Shown one piece after another: positions 42,258 through 50,811 of a stretch of 64,000 nt of DNA. The stretch lies in NCBI RefSeq assembly GCF_014203835.1, contig NZ_JACHJW010000001.1, forward strand, positions 3,050,501 to 3,114,500, read 5' to 3'. The stretch comes from Micromonospora polyrhachis (lineage in GTDB: Bacteria > Actinomycetota > Actinomycetes > Mycobacteriales > Micromonosporaceae). The notes below the pieces were generated by a model, which was not told the DNA's origin, did not search any database, and saw only the letters and a program-made list of their open reading frames with translations. Every line of letters begins with the position of its first letter. Position 1 is the first letter of the stretch. A program made the position numbers and the translations under genes.

Positions 42258-43466
42258 ATGGCCGGAATCACCGGGCAGGGCACGACTTTCAACCTGCCGA
42301 ACTACGTGGGCGAACTGTTCGCCCTGTCGCGGGAAACGACCCCGTTCCTCAGCGCGATCGGCGGACTGTCCGGCGGCCGAGAGGCCGGCGCCACCGAGTT
42401 CGAGTGGCAGACCTATGACCTGCGCGACGCGAGCCACCAGCGGCAGCGCTTGGAAGGCGCAAACGCGCCGACGGCCGAATCCCGCGTCCGGGCCAACGTC
42501 CGCAACGTCGTCGAGATCCACCAGGAGACGGTCGAGACGTCGTGGACGAAGCAGGCCACCTCGCGTCAGATCGCCACCCCGTCGTCCGCCCCGTACCGGG
42601 GGCTGCCGGGCAGCAACCCGGTCGACGACGAGCACTCCTGGCAGGTCGTCCAGGCGTTGAAGCAGATGGCGCTCGACATCAACTTCAGCTTCATCAACGG
42701 GACGTACAGCAACCCGACGACGAACGCGACCCCGCGTAAGACCCGAGGCCTGCTGGCCGCCATCACCAGCAACGTGGTCAACAAGGCCACCGACGGGGCG
42801 ACCGGCCTGTCCGCCGCGACGGACACCATCACGGAGACCACGACCGACCGGGTCAACGGCGACAAGATCGTGTTCACCGACGTGGGCGCGTCGACCGGCA
42901 TCTTCCCGGGCCGGGTCTACTACGTGCGCGACGTGGCCACCAACACCTTCAAGGTGGCGGCCACGGTGGGCGGGCCGGCGGTCACCATCGGCACGGCCAC
43001 CGTGTCGTACACCGTGCCGTGGACCACGGACCTGAACACCACGGTGGTGGAGGACCTGATCCAGATGGCGTGGGACGGCGGCGGCATGCGTGAGGAGTCC
43101 ACCGCCGTGTTCCTGTGCAACTCGACGCAGCGGCGGGCGCTCAGCGTTGCCTACGCCAACGCGTACGCCAAGACGGATCCGATCGGCCCGTCGCGGACTG
43201 TCGGCGGCGTGTCCGTCGACACCATCAAGACCGACTTCGGTACCTTCGGCATCCTGCTCGACCAGGCCGTGCCGCGTGACGCGCTCGCGGTCGTCACCCT
43301 CGACCAGCTCGCCCCCCGGTTCCTCAACATCCCGGGCCGCGGATTCCTGTTCGAGAAGGAACTGCCCGAGGAGGGGTCGGCGGACCGGTCGATGCTGTAC
43401 GGCGAGATCGGACTGGAGTACGGCAACCAGGCCGCGCACGCCGTCATCCGCGGTCTGAAGGCCTGA
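42258..43466 (+). CDS. Major capsid protein, DUF5309/SU10-like HK97 fold
   Basis: 402 residues after AAAGGAG. N-terminal FNLPNYVGELFALSRETTPF and FEWQTYDLRDAS are characteristic of the DUF5309 capsid family; the C-terminus (GRGFLFEKELPEEGSADRSM, LYGEIGLEYGNQAAHAVIRG) is also typical. An inserted beta-rich domain lies at about residues 195-255 (FTDVGASTGIFPGRVYYVRD). Forms the head shell with HK97 fold. Confidence 0.92.
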   Translation: MAGITGQGTTFNLPNYVGELFALSRETTPFLSAIGGLSGGREAGATEFEWQTYDLRDASHQRQRLEGANAPTAESRVRANVRNVVEIHQETVETSWTKQATSRQIATPSSAPYRGLPGSNPVDDEHSWQVVQALKQMALDINFSFINGTYSNPTTNATPRKTRGLLAAITSNVVNKATDGATGLSAATDTITETTTDRVNGDKIVFTDVGASTGIFPGRVYYVRDVATNTFKVAATVGGPAVTIGTATVSYTVPWTTDLNTTVVEDLIQMAWDGGGMREESTAVFLCNSTQRRALSVAYANAYAKTDPIGPSRTVGGVSVDTIKTDFGTFGILLDQAVPRDALAVVTLDQLAPRFLNIPGRGFLFEKELPEEGSADRSMLYGEIGLEYGNQAAHAVIRGLKA

Positions 43467-43471
43467 CCGTC

Positions 43472-43825
43472 ATGGCGTATCGGGTGATCGCCGGGTACGT
43501 GACTGTGGAGATGGGCGTCCCGGAGGCTCCGAGTGCTCGTGCCCGTCGAGATGTGCGTCAGGGGCTGTTGCTGCCGGGCGACGTGCCGGAGTCCGAGGTG
43601 CGTGCCCTGTTGGAACAGGGGCATATCGAGCCGGTCGACGACGAGCCCGCCAGCCCGGACGACGACCAGGACGACAAGGTGCCGACCGGCACCATCGCCG
43701 AGATCCTCGCCTGGGTCGACGGCAACCCGGATCGGGCCGCTCGGGCGCTCGACGTCGAGCAGGCAGGCAAGGCACGGTCCACCCTGGTCGCGGATCTCAC
43801 CGCGATCGTCGACGCCGGCGAGTAG
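43472..43825 (+). CDS. Head-associated hypothetical protein
   Basis: 117 residues directly after the capsid gene. Beta-rich start (YRVIAGYVTVEMGVPEAPSA), acidic linker (DDEPASPDDDQDD) and a C-terminal helical part (AEILAWVDGNPDRAARALDV). In position and layout like head-fibre or head-completion proteins of actinophages. Not firmly assigned. Confidence 0.6.
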   Translation: MAYRVIAGYVTVEMGVPEAPSARARRDVRQGLLLPGDVPESEVRALLEQGHIEPVDDEPASPDDDQDDKVPTGTIAEILAWVDGNPDRAARALDVEQAGKARSTLVADLTAIVDAGE

Positions 43826-43846
43826 CACGAGGGGAGGCGGGGACCG

Positions 43847-44431
43847 ATGGCTGACCAGTTGGCGAGTCCGCAGGATCTCGCCTCCCTGCTCGGGCTCGTC
43901 TGGGCCGATCTCGACGCCGGACAGCAGGCGAGCCTGACGATGCTGGTGGAGGTCGGCACGGCGGTGGTGCAGGCGGAGCCTCGGCAGCGCCTGGTCGCGG
44001 TGGCCGACGACAGCATCACGTTGCTCGGTGACACCGGGTCGTGGCTGTGGCTTCCTCAGCGGCCGGTCACCGCGGTTACGTCGGTGACCCTCGACGGTGA
44101 GCCGATCAGCGACTGGCAGCGATTCGGGTCCCGGCTGTGGCGTGCCGGCGGCTGGGCTGCGGGCGCCTACCGTCCGTCCACGGTGGCCGTCGTCTACTCG
44201 CACGGCTACGCGCCGGACGCGCAGGGCCTGCAACTGGCCCGGGGCGCGGTGTTGGCGGTGGTCCGGGACTGGGCCGCCAACCCCAGCGCCGCGACCAGCT
44301 TGAAGATCGACGACTACGCCGAGACGTACTCGGCGATCGCCGCGCGATTTGAGGCGTCCACGCATCTGCGTACCGCGCTGCGCCGGCAGTACGGGCAGCG
44401 CGGTGGCCTGGCCAAGATCGGGGGCGGCTGA
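43847..44431 (+). CDS. Head-tail connector protein (HK97 gp6-like)
   Basis: 194 residues after GGGAGG. Starts LASPQDLASLLGLVWADLDA with the helical adaptor fold of gp6/gp15-type connectors, a central beta part (WLWLPQRPVTAVTSVTLDGE) and a long C-terminal helix (AIAARFEASTHLRTALRRQY). First ring below the portal. Stop and next start overlap. Confidence 0.8.
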   Translation: MADQLASPQDLASLLGLVWADLDAGQQASLTMLVEVGTAVVQAEPRQRLVAVADDSITLLGDTGSWLWLPQRPVTAVTSVTLDGEPISDWQRFGSRLWRAGGWAAGAYRPSTVAVVYSHGYAPDAQGLQLARGAVLAVVRDWAANPSAATSLKIDDYAETYSAIAARFEASTHLRTALRRQYGQRGGLAKIGGG

Positions 44432-44832
44432 TGTCGCTGGCTGCCGCTGCTCTGCTGGCCCGGGGACGTCGAGCCGCCGAGGCGCTGATGGTCGACGCCT
44501 GCACCATCCGTCGCCGTACCGGTGAGACCACCGACCCCGACACCGGGGTCATCACCCCCACCTACCAGCAGCTGTACGCCGGCCGGTGCAGGGTGCAACA
44601 GCCGACGGCGCAGGCCACCGCCCAAGACCCGGGCCAGGCGCATGTGCTGATGCTGCGCCTGGAGGTGCAACTGCCCATGTCCGTGACCGGCCTGGCGGTG
44701 GACGACGAGGTGCTGATCACGGCCAGCGCGCACGACCCGGACCTGCCGGGCCGGGTGTTCCTGGTGCGGGACCTGGCGCACAAGACCCACGCCACGGCCA
44801 GGCGGGTGCAGGTGCAGGAAAGGACCAGCTGA
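44431..44832 (+). CDS. Head-tail stopper-like protein (DUF6093)
   Basis: 133 residues. Contains VDACTIRRRTGETTDPDTGV and PTYQQLYAGRCRVQ, then a beta-rich part with VTGLAVDDEVLITASAHDPD, matching DUF6093/neck proteins found between connector and tail terminator in siphophages. Confidence 0.75.
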   Translation: MSLAAAALLARGRRAAEALMVDACTIRRRTGETTDPDTGVITPTYQQLYAGRCRVQQPTAQATAQDPGQAHVLMLRLEVQLPMSVTGLAVDDEVLITASAHDPDLPGRVFLVRDLAHKTHATARRVQVQERTS

Positions 44833-44833
44833 C

Positions 44834-45223
44834 GTGGGCGAGCAGTGGGAGTACCACGAGATCCAGAGCCTGGTCGGCGAGTTCGACGAAGTGCTGGTCG
44901 ACGCAATGCCCGAGGTGCGGAAGGTCGTCCAGAAGGGTGCGCTGAACATCAAGACCGACGCCCGTCAGCGGATCTCCGGCCACCCCCACGCCCCCGCCTA
45001 CCCGTACAGCATCACCTACGACACGCAGGTGACGGGCAACTCGGCCGTGGCGGAGATCGGCCCGGACAAGGGCAAGAGGCAGGGCGCACTTGGCAACATC
45101 CTGGAGTACGGAACGCTGAAGAACGCGCCACTTCCGCACATCAAGCCGGCCGCCGACGAAGAACTGCCCCGGTTCGAGCGGGCGCTGGAAGACCTGGCGG
45201 CGAAGCACTGGGAGGGCCGATGA
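44834..45223 (+). CDS. HK97 gp10-like neck protein
   Basis: 129 residues, GTG start two bases after the previous stop. Helix then beta strand order with AMPEVRKVVQKGALNIKTDA and LGNILEYGTLKNAPLPHIKP, the latter with the common E-Y-G...P motif of gp10-like tail-completion proteins. ATGA overlap with the next gene. Confidence 0.8.
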   Translation: MGEQWEYHEIQSLVGEFDEVLVDAMPEVRKVVQKGALNIKTDARQRISGHPHAPAYPYSITYDTQVTGNSAVAEIGPDKGKRQGALGNILEYGTLKNAPLPHIKPAADEELPRFERALEDLAAKHWEGR

Positions 45224-45645
45224 GCATCATCCAGGCCCACGCCCAGGCGTTGCTGGACCTTCTTGCTGCCGCTCCCGGCACGGTGCCGCTGGTGGTGCTC
45301 GACGGCGCGGTGCCGGCGGGTCGAACACCGCCGTACGTGCTGGCCTACCTCACCGTACGAACGCCTTCCGGCGAGATGCCGGCCGACTCGACCAGCCTGG
45401 ACATGGACTCCGACCGGATCGTCCTGACCGCCTACCTGCACTGTGTCGGCGGCAACGCCGCAGCAGCCAGAGCGGTGGCCGGGCGAGTCCGCGGACAACT
45501 GCTCAACGTGGTGCCGGTGATAGCCGGTCGGGAATGCTGGCCGATCCGTCAGGACGACGGTCAACCACCGCAGCGGGACGAGACCACCGGGGTGCTGGTG
45601 ATGGATCAGGTGGACGTCTACAGGCTGGAGACGCTACCGGCCTAG
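45220..45645 (+). CDS. Tail terminator protein
   Basis: 141 residues. Alpha/beta layout of the lambda gpU/HK97 gp10-11 type (HAQALLDLLAAAPGTVPLVV, PYVLAYLTVRTPSGEM, LTAYLHCVGGNAAAARAVAG). Position between neck and tail-tube genes fits. Its end overlaps the end of a convergent small gene by four bases. Confidence 0.75.
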   Translation: MSIIQAHAQALLDLLAAAPGTVPLVVLDGAVPAGRTPPYVLAYLTVRTPSGEMPADSTSLDMDSDRIVLTAYLHCVGGNAAAARAVAGRVRGQLLNVVPVIAGRECWPIRQDDGQPPQRDETTGVLVMDQVDVYRLETLPA

Positions 45646-45839
45646 CGCTGCCGGAAATGGTGCAGCAGGGTCACCAGCACGTAGCTCACCCCGGCGACCG
45701 CCGCGAACACGGTGACGCGGACACCGCCAGTCAGGCCAGCCGTACCGCACAGGGCCGATAGCAGCAGCCCGACCGCGATGGCAAGGAGTACCCGGTTGCC
45801 GGTGTGGGCGAGGCTCCACCGTGATTCCTGCTGAGTCAT
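45642..45839 (-). CDS. Small two-TM membrane protein on the opposite strand (possible moron)
   Basis: 65 residues from ATG 45839, two hydrophobic segments (RVLLAIAVGLLLSALCGTAG, VRVTVFAAVAGVSYVLVTLL). It is inserted antisense within the late morphogenesis operon, in a gap of 270 bp that would otherwise be empty. It has its own upstream region with a weak promoter (TTGAAG and TACGGT, 15 bp apart). This is the setting of a lysogenic-conversion gene (moron) such as superinfection exclusion. Function inferred from place only. Confidence 0.6.
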   Translation of the reverse strand: MTQQESRWSLAHTGNRVLLAIAVGLLLSALCGTAGLTGGVRVTVFAAVAGVSYVLVTLLHHFRQR

Positions 45840-45918
45840 GCCGGCCACCGTACCGGCCATTTGCAATCTTCAACCTCCCCTGGTCGGTGGAGGTCATTGT
45901 CATGGAGGTGACATCAGC

Positions 45919-46254
45919 ATGGCGCTCTTGACCGCCTCGTCGGTCACACAGTCCGCGTCGAACGTCGCTCCGGCGGCGATCGGCACCAGCAACACGATTT
46001 CGGCGGGGGACATCGGCACCCGGGGGTGCCTGCTCAACGTCATCAACGGGGCGGCGGCGAGCGTGGATGTGACGCTGGTCGATCCGGGCCGTACCCCGGC
46101 TGGTAACGCCGGTTTGGTGTCGGCGCAGGCGGTGGCCAACGGCACCGACCGGTGGTTCCGGCTCGGTCCCGCCCTGGTGGATCCGGCGACCGGTGTGGCC
46201 ACGGTGACCGTGTCTGCGGCCGCGTCGGTTACCTACAAGCTGATCCGGCTGTGA
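45919..46254 (+). CDS. Virion-associated hypothetical protein
   Basis: 111 residues after GGAGGTGA. Beta-sandwich-like composition (ASNVAPAAIGTSNTISAGDI, VDVTLVDPGRTPAGNAG). Resembles small decoration or tail-associated proteins in actinophages by position, but no diagnostic motif. Confidence 0.5.
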   Translation: MALLTASSVTQSASNVAPAAIGTSNTISAGDIGTRGCLLNVINGAAASVDVTLVDPGRTPAGNAGLVSAQAVANGTDRWFRLGPALVDPATGVATVTVSAAASVTYKLIRL

Positions 46255-46261
46255 GGCGGAG

Positions 46262-46489
46262 ATGACGACCTGGACGTGGATGCGGCACCCGCAGACTGGG
46301 GGTGTGCAGCGGTTCGCCGACGCGGCCGTATCAGCCTGGCGGGCGGAGGGCTGGGAACCGTGCGACCCGCCCGCCGAACCCAACCTGGCGATCGGCGGGG
46401 ATCACCCCGCGCTTACCGCCCCCGAGCAGCCGGCCCCACCGGTGACCACAAAGACCCGGCGGGCATCCGCCACAGAAGAAAAGGAGTAG
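46262..46489 (+). CDS. Small hypothetical virion-region protein
   Basis: 75 residues. Short Trp-rich N-terminus (MTTWTWMRHPQTGGVQRFAD, AAVSAWRAEGWEPCD) reminiscent of peptides placed before tail-tube genes in actinophages; low-complexity C-terminus. Unknown role. Confidence 0.55.
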   Translation: MTTWTWMRHPQTGGVQRFADAAVSAWRAEGWEPCDPPAEPNLAIGGDHPALTAPEQPAPPVTTKTRRASATEEKE

Positions 46490-46493
46490 CACC

Positions 46494-46976
46494 GTGGCGG
46501 ACATCATCGTCGACGGCAAGATCCTCGTCTACTGGCTGCCGGCCGTCGCCAACCTGGCTGCGCCGACGGTGGCCGAGCTGAACGCCGGGATCAAGCTGTC
46601 CCGCATCCTGACCAAGGACGGCCTGCCGGGCTGGGAACCGGACACTGCCCGGGTCGAGACGACCCCACTGGACGGCAAGTTCAACACCAACAAGGTCGGT
46701 CGATCCTCGTTCGGTGACCCCATGTTCCGCTTCAAGAAGCAGACGGGCGTCGACACGATCTACAACACGCTGGTGAAGGAGGCGGAGGGCATCGTCGCCA
46801 TCCGCCGAGACATCGACCGTGACGTGGCGTGGGCGGCTGGCCAGCCGGTGGAGATGTACCCGGCCCAGTGCGGCGAGACGAAGCGCCTCGCCATCGAGGA
46901 GAACACCGTCAGCCGGTACGAGGTGCCGATCACCATCACCGACGAGCCGGAGCTGCGCGCCACCGTCGCGGCCTGA
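46494..46976 (+). CDS. Major tail (tube) protein
   Basis: 160 residues, GTG after AAAGGAG. Located just before the tail assembly chaperones and beta-rich (GIKLSRILTKDGLPGWEPDT, FNTNKVGRSSFGDPMFRFKK, YEVPITITDEPELRATVAA), in line with siphophage tail-tube proteins. Forms the tube polymer around the tape measure. Confidence 0.8.
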   Translation: MADIIVDGKILVYWLPAVANLAAPTVAELNAGIKLSRILTKDGLPGWEPDTARVETTPLDGKFNTNKVGRSSFGDPMFRFKKQTGVDTIYNTLVKEAEGIVAIRRDIDRDVAWAAGQPVEMYPAQCGETKRLAIEENTVSRYEVPITITDEPELRATVAA

Positions 46977-47059
46977 CCGCGCCCCCTATACGAGAGGGCA
47001 GACCACCTGGCCCGGTCTGCCCTCTCCACGCGTCCAGGGCCAGGGCGAAGGGCCAGGAC

Positions 47060-47620
47060 ATGAGCATCAAGGACAAAATCAAGCGGGCACGGCTCGCCGA
47101 GCGGGACGTGCCGCTGTGCCTCGACGGCGCGCTGGTCGCAGAGATCGAGGCGGCCGACCGGGAGCTACAGCGACTGTCTCAACAGCCGTCGGCGGATAGC
47201 CTCGACGGTGGCGGGGAGCTGCGCGAGGTCGCCGAGCGGATCGAGGCGCTCCGCTCGGCGATGGCCGACAGCACCGTCGAGTTCCGTCTACGGGCCATCC
47301 CGGGCAACCGGTGGCAGGCGTTCCTCGACCAGCACCCGCCACGCCGAGACGGCGACGGCAACGTGGTCGCGCGAGACCGGGCGCTCGGTGTCAACATCGA
47401 CGAGTTCTTCCCGGCGCTGGTGCGCCGCTGCCTGGTGTCTCCGGTGTTGGACGACGAGGACTGGACTGCGCTGTTCGGGTCCGACGAGGTCGACGGGGCG
47501 TTGTCCGACCGGCAGTGTGACCAGCTTTTCGACGTGGCGTGGGCCATCAACCGCAAAGAGGTCGACGTCCCTTTCTCGCTCGCCGCCTCGCGGATTCTGC
47601 GGACCTCCGAGTCCGAGTAG
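47060..47620 (+). CDS. Tail assembly chaperone, short form (gpG-like)
   Basis: 186 residues. Helical acidic protein (RLAERDVPLCLDGALVAEIE, SALRSAMADSTVE-like). Contains AFLDQHPPRRDGDGNVVARD and ends LRTSESE. A canonical slippery heptamer lies near its 3' end, so part of the ribosomes switch to the next frame. It sits between tail tube and tape measure as expected. Confidence 0.88.
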   Translation: MSIKDKIKRARLAERDVPLCLDGALVAEIEAADRELQRLSQQPSADSLDGGGELREVAERIEALRSAMADSTVEFRLRAIPGNRWQAFLDQHPPRRDGDGNVVARDRALGVNIDEFFPALVRRCLVSPVLDDEDWTALFGSDEVDGALSDRQCDQLFDVAWAINRKEVDVPFSLAASRILRTSESE

Positions 47621-47982
47621 AGGCGGCCGAACGACTCGGCATCTCTCCCCGCCGACTGGACGGGTGGGAGCCCCGGGAGACAACCCGGCACTACTACGAC
47701 CGGTCTGGTCGGCTGGTCCGGTCCGTGACCTGCCGCGAACCGGAATGGTCCGACGACGACCGCGCGTGGATGTTGGCGCTGGCCTACTACCGGGACACCC
47801 GCTGCCCTCTGTGCGGCGGTGACATCCGGGACTGCACCGCCCCGGAGGACGACGTGGTGGTGACGGTTCCGCCGCCGCGGCGGTGCTTGGCCACGGACGA
47901 GCTGCGGCTGGCAACGGACCAGCACAAGGACAAGCCGGGCGCTGGCGCGCTGTTGTGGCGTACCGAGGTGAGGAGGCGGTGA
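47060..47982 (+). CDS. Tail assembly chaperone, frameshifted long form (gpGT-like)
   Basis: At CCCTTTC (47569-47575) a -1 shift moves translation to a frame that continues (LARRLADSADLRVRVEAAER) to 47982. The fusion has about 172 residues of the G part and 135 of the T part. The T part contains ERLGISPRRLDGWEP, HYYDRSGRLVRS and CPLCGGDIRDC. No start codon with ribosome site is needed. Conserved frameshift in nearly all siphophage tail chaperones supports this. Confidence 0.85.
47569..47575 (+). promoter_or_regulatory. -1 programmed frameshift site CCCTTTC
   Basis: The heptamer fits X XXY YYZ with X=C, Y=T, Z=C and is in the right phase: zero-frame codons are CCT (47570) and TTC (47573). After slipping, reading resumes at CTC (47575) in the frame of the downstream chaperone part. 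Confidence 0.88.
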
Positions 47983-47985
47983 CCT

Positions 47986-50799
47986 GTGGCCCTGCGGACT
48001 GTGGGGGTGCGTCTCCAAGCGGAGGTGGCTGGCTACATGGCCGGCCTGCGGCAGGCCCGGTCCGCCACTCGGGATTTCGTCGCGGAGCTGGACAAGGCCG
48101 CCCGCGCCGGCCGGTTGGACGCGGTTGCTGACCAGGCCGGTCAGTTGGGTCTGGGCTTGGTCGCCGGGTTCGGCCTAGCTGTGGCTGCCAGCGCCCGGTT
48201 CGAGAAGCAACTCTCGGCGGTGGAGGCGGCAACGCACGCCAGCGCATCCGAGATGGAGCAGCTGCGGGCTGCCGCGCTCGAGGCCGGCAAGGACACCGCG
48301 TACAGCGCCACCGAGGCCGCGGCTGCGGTCGAAGAGTTGGCGAAGGCCGGTGTCGAGACCAGTGACATTCTCGGCGGTGGCCTGTCTGGTGCCCTGGATC
48401 TGGCGGCGGCCGGTCAGATGGAGGTCGCGGAGGCGGCCGAAACCGCAGCGTCGGCGATGACCCAGTTCGGCCTGGCCGGGTCGCAGGTGCCGCACGTGGC
48501 GGATCTGCTCGCTGCCGGTGCCGGCAAGGCGCAGGGCAGCGTGCACGACATGGGCATGGCCCTCAACCAGGCCGGTCTCGTGTCGGCGCAGATGGGTCTG
48601 TCCATCGAGGACACCGTCGGCACGCTGACATCGTTCGCGTCCGCCGGCCTGCTCGGCTCTGATGCTGGCACGTCGCTCAAGACCGCGTTGTTGATGTTGG
48701 CCAACCCGACGGACAAGGCCGCCGGGTTGATGGAGGAGTTGGGCATCCAGGTCTACGACTCCAGCGGCCAGTTCGTGGGCATCACCGCGCTGGCCGGGCA
48801 GCTCAAGACCCAGCTCGGCGGGCTGACCCAGGAGCAGCGCAATAGCGCGCTCGCCACGATCTTCGGGGCGGACGCGATCCGGGCCGCGTCGATCCTTTAC
48901 GAGCAGGGTGCCGACGGCATCCAGACGTGGATCACCAAGGTCGACGACCAGGGTTACGCGGCTGATACGGCCAGGCGGAAGACCGACAACCTGATTGGCG
49001 ACATTGAGCGGCTCAAGGGGGAGTTGGAGACGCTGGCGATTCAGGCCGGCTCGACCTCCGATGGCGGTCTTCGCTGGCTGGTGCAAGCTGCTGAGGCGCT
49101 CGTGTCGCAGTTCGGGTCGTTGCCGCCGGCTGTGTCCGGTACGGCGGTGGCATTGGCCGGCGCGGCCGGTGCGGCGCTGCTGCTCGGCGCGGGCTGGCTC
49201 AAGGCGAGGCGCACCAACGCGGAGATGCTGACGGAGCTGCGGGCGACTGGTCCGGTCGGGGAGCGTGCCGCCCGGGGTATGCAGTCCGCGCAGCGGGGTG
49301 CCACCAGGGCCGCCGTCGCGTTCGTAGCGTTGCAGGTCGCGGGGGCGGCCCTCAACGCAATGCAGAAAGACCTCAATCCGCAGATCGAGGCTCTCGGTAC
49401 CGGGCTCGCCGAGTGGGGCAAGTCCGGCAAGCTCGCAGGTGAGGCCGCGCGCCTGCTCGGCGAGGACCTGGACGACCTCAACGTCGGCCTCAAGTTCTTG
49501 GCCGACACGGACAACAACCGCCGGCAGTTCGCCCGATGGGGTCAGGATCTGCTGGAGACGGTCGTGCCCGGCCTCGACGGCACCAACACCAGCCTCACCC
49601 GGACGCGTGAGCGGGTGGAGGCAATGGACCAGGCCCTCGCTGGTCTGGTGCAGGGCGGCAACGCCGCATCGGCCAGCGCCGCATTCCAGCGGCTGGCCGA
49701 GGCTGCTGAGAAGGAGGGCGTCTCGGTCGAAGAGCTGCGCAAGCTGTTCCCCGCCTACGCCGCTGCTCTCGAAACGGCGGGCGCTGCGACCGGTAAGACC
49801 GCTGGCCAGGTCGGCGGGCTCGGTGCGACAGCCGCTGAGAGCGCCCAGGAGGTCGAGAAGCTCAAGGAAGCCTTCGATGCCCTCTTCGGCGCGCAGATGT
49901 CCCTCGACCAGGCCACGCTGAAGTACCACCAGGGCCTGGCCGATCTGAAGGCCGAGTTGCTCGACGGGAAGCGGACGCTGGACCTGAACAGCCAGGCCGG
50001 TCAGGACAACCGCGCCGCCGTGCTACAGCAGCTCCAGGCGATCGACGCCCTGCGGCAGGCGCGCGTTGCGCATGGCATGACGCTCGACGACGCGAACGCG
50101 AAGTACCAGCGGGAGGTCGAGGGCCTGCGTGCCACCCTGCTGGCGGCCGGCTACACGAAGGCGGCGGTCGACGAGCTGCTCGGCGCCTACCTGGCAATCC
50201 CGGACCAGGTGCAGACGGAGGTGTCCGCGCCAGGAACAGCCGCGGCGACGAAGAACGTCAAGGATCTGAACTACAACCTCGGTGTTGTGCCGAGCAAGAA
50301 GGTCGTTGGGATCTGGGCAAACACGGCCAGCGCGAACGCAGCCATCGCTGCGGTGAAGGCGAAGATCGCCGAGTTGCGCGATCGGAAAATCTACATTACG
50401 GGCACCGTGTACTGGACCAGCAAGGGTGACCTCAAAGTGCCGGGCGGCACCCAGGTCAAGCGGTCCGCCGGTGGCCCGATCCACGGCACCGGGCCGAAAG
50501 GCGTCGACTCCGTGCCGGTGCTGGCCGCCCCTGGTGAGCACGTCCTGACGGCCCGGGAGGTTGATGCGGCTGGCGGGCATGCGGCGGTGGAGGCGTGGCG
50601 GCAGTCACTGCTGCGGCCCGCGCCTGTGTCGTACCAGTCGGTGCCGACCTCCACCGCCGTCCCGGCCGCGTCATCCGTGTCGCCGGAGATGCTTGCCGCT
50701 GCTGTCCGGTCCGCCCTGGTCGGGGTGTCTGTGCAGATGGACGGCCGGACGGTCGGCTACATCCAGGGCCGCGAGGCCAACGTATTCGCCCGAGTGTGA
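47986..50799 (+). CDS. Tape measure protein
   Basis: 937 residues, GTG start. The largest gene after the chaperones; TP901-type tape measure core near residues 65-330 (KQLSAVEAATHASASEMEQL, AQMGLSIEDTVGTLTSFASA, LMEELGIQVYDSSGQFVGIT). A hydrophobic stretch around residue 385-405 (VSGTAVALAGAAGAALLLGA). C-terminal GGPIHGTGPKGVDSVPVLAA is the usual G-T-G...D-S-V motif of tape measures. The length predicts a tail of about 140 nm at 0.15 nm per residue (rule of thumb). Confidence 0.92.
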   Translation: MALRTVGVRLQAEVAGYMAGLRQARSATRDFVAELDKAARAGRLDAVADQAGQLGLGLVAGFGLAVAASARFEKQLSAVEAATHASASEMEQLRAAALEAGKDTAYSATEAAAAVEELAKAGVETSDILGGGLSGALDLAAAGQMEVAEAAETAASAMTQFGLAGSQVPHVADLLAAGAGKAQGSVHDMGMALNQAGLVSAQMGLSIEDTVGTLTSFASAGLLGSDAGTSLKTALLMLANPTDKAAGLMEELGIQVYDSSGQFVGITALAGQLKTQLGGLTQEQRNSALATIFGADAIRAASILYEQGADGIQTWITKVDDQGYAADTARRKTDNLIGDIERLKGELETLAIQAGSTSDGGLRWLVQAAEALVSQFGSLPPAVSGTAVALAGAAGAALLLGAGWLKARRTNAEMLTELRATGPVGERAARGMQSAQRGATRAAVAFVALQVAGAALNAMQKDLNPQIEALGTGLAEWGKSGKLAGEAARLLGEDLDDLNVGLKFLADTDNNRRQFARWGQDLLETVVPGLDGTNTSLTRTRERVEAMDQALAGLVQGGNAASASAAFQRLAEAAEKEGVSVEELRKLFPAYAAALETAGAATGKTAGQVGGLGATAAESAQEVEKLKEAFDALFGAQMSLDQATLKYHQGLADLKAELLDGKRTLDLNSQAGQDNRAAVLQQLQAIDALRQARVAHGMTLDDANAKYQREVEGLRATLLAAGYTKAAVDELLGAYLAIPDQVQTEVSAPGTAAATKNVKDLNYNLGVVPSKKVVGIWANTASANAAIAAVKAKIAELRDRKIYITGTVYWTSKGDLKVPGGTQVKRSAGGPIHGTGPKGVDSVPVLAAPGEHVLTAREVDAAGGHAAVEAWRQSLLRPAPVSYQSVPTSTAVPAASSVSPEMLAAAVRSALVGVSVQMDGRTVGYIQGREANVFARV

Positions 50800-50811
50800 A
50801 GGCAGGCTGAT

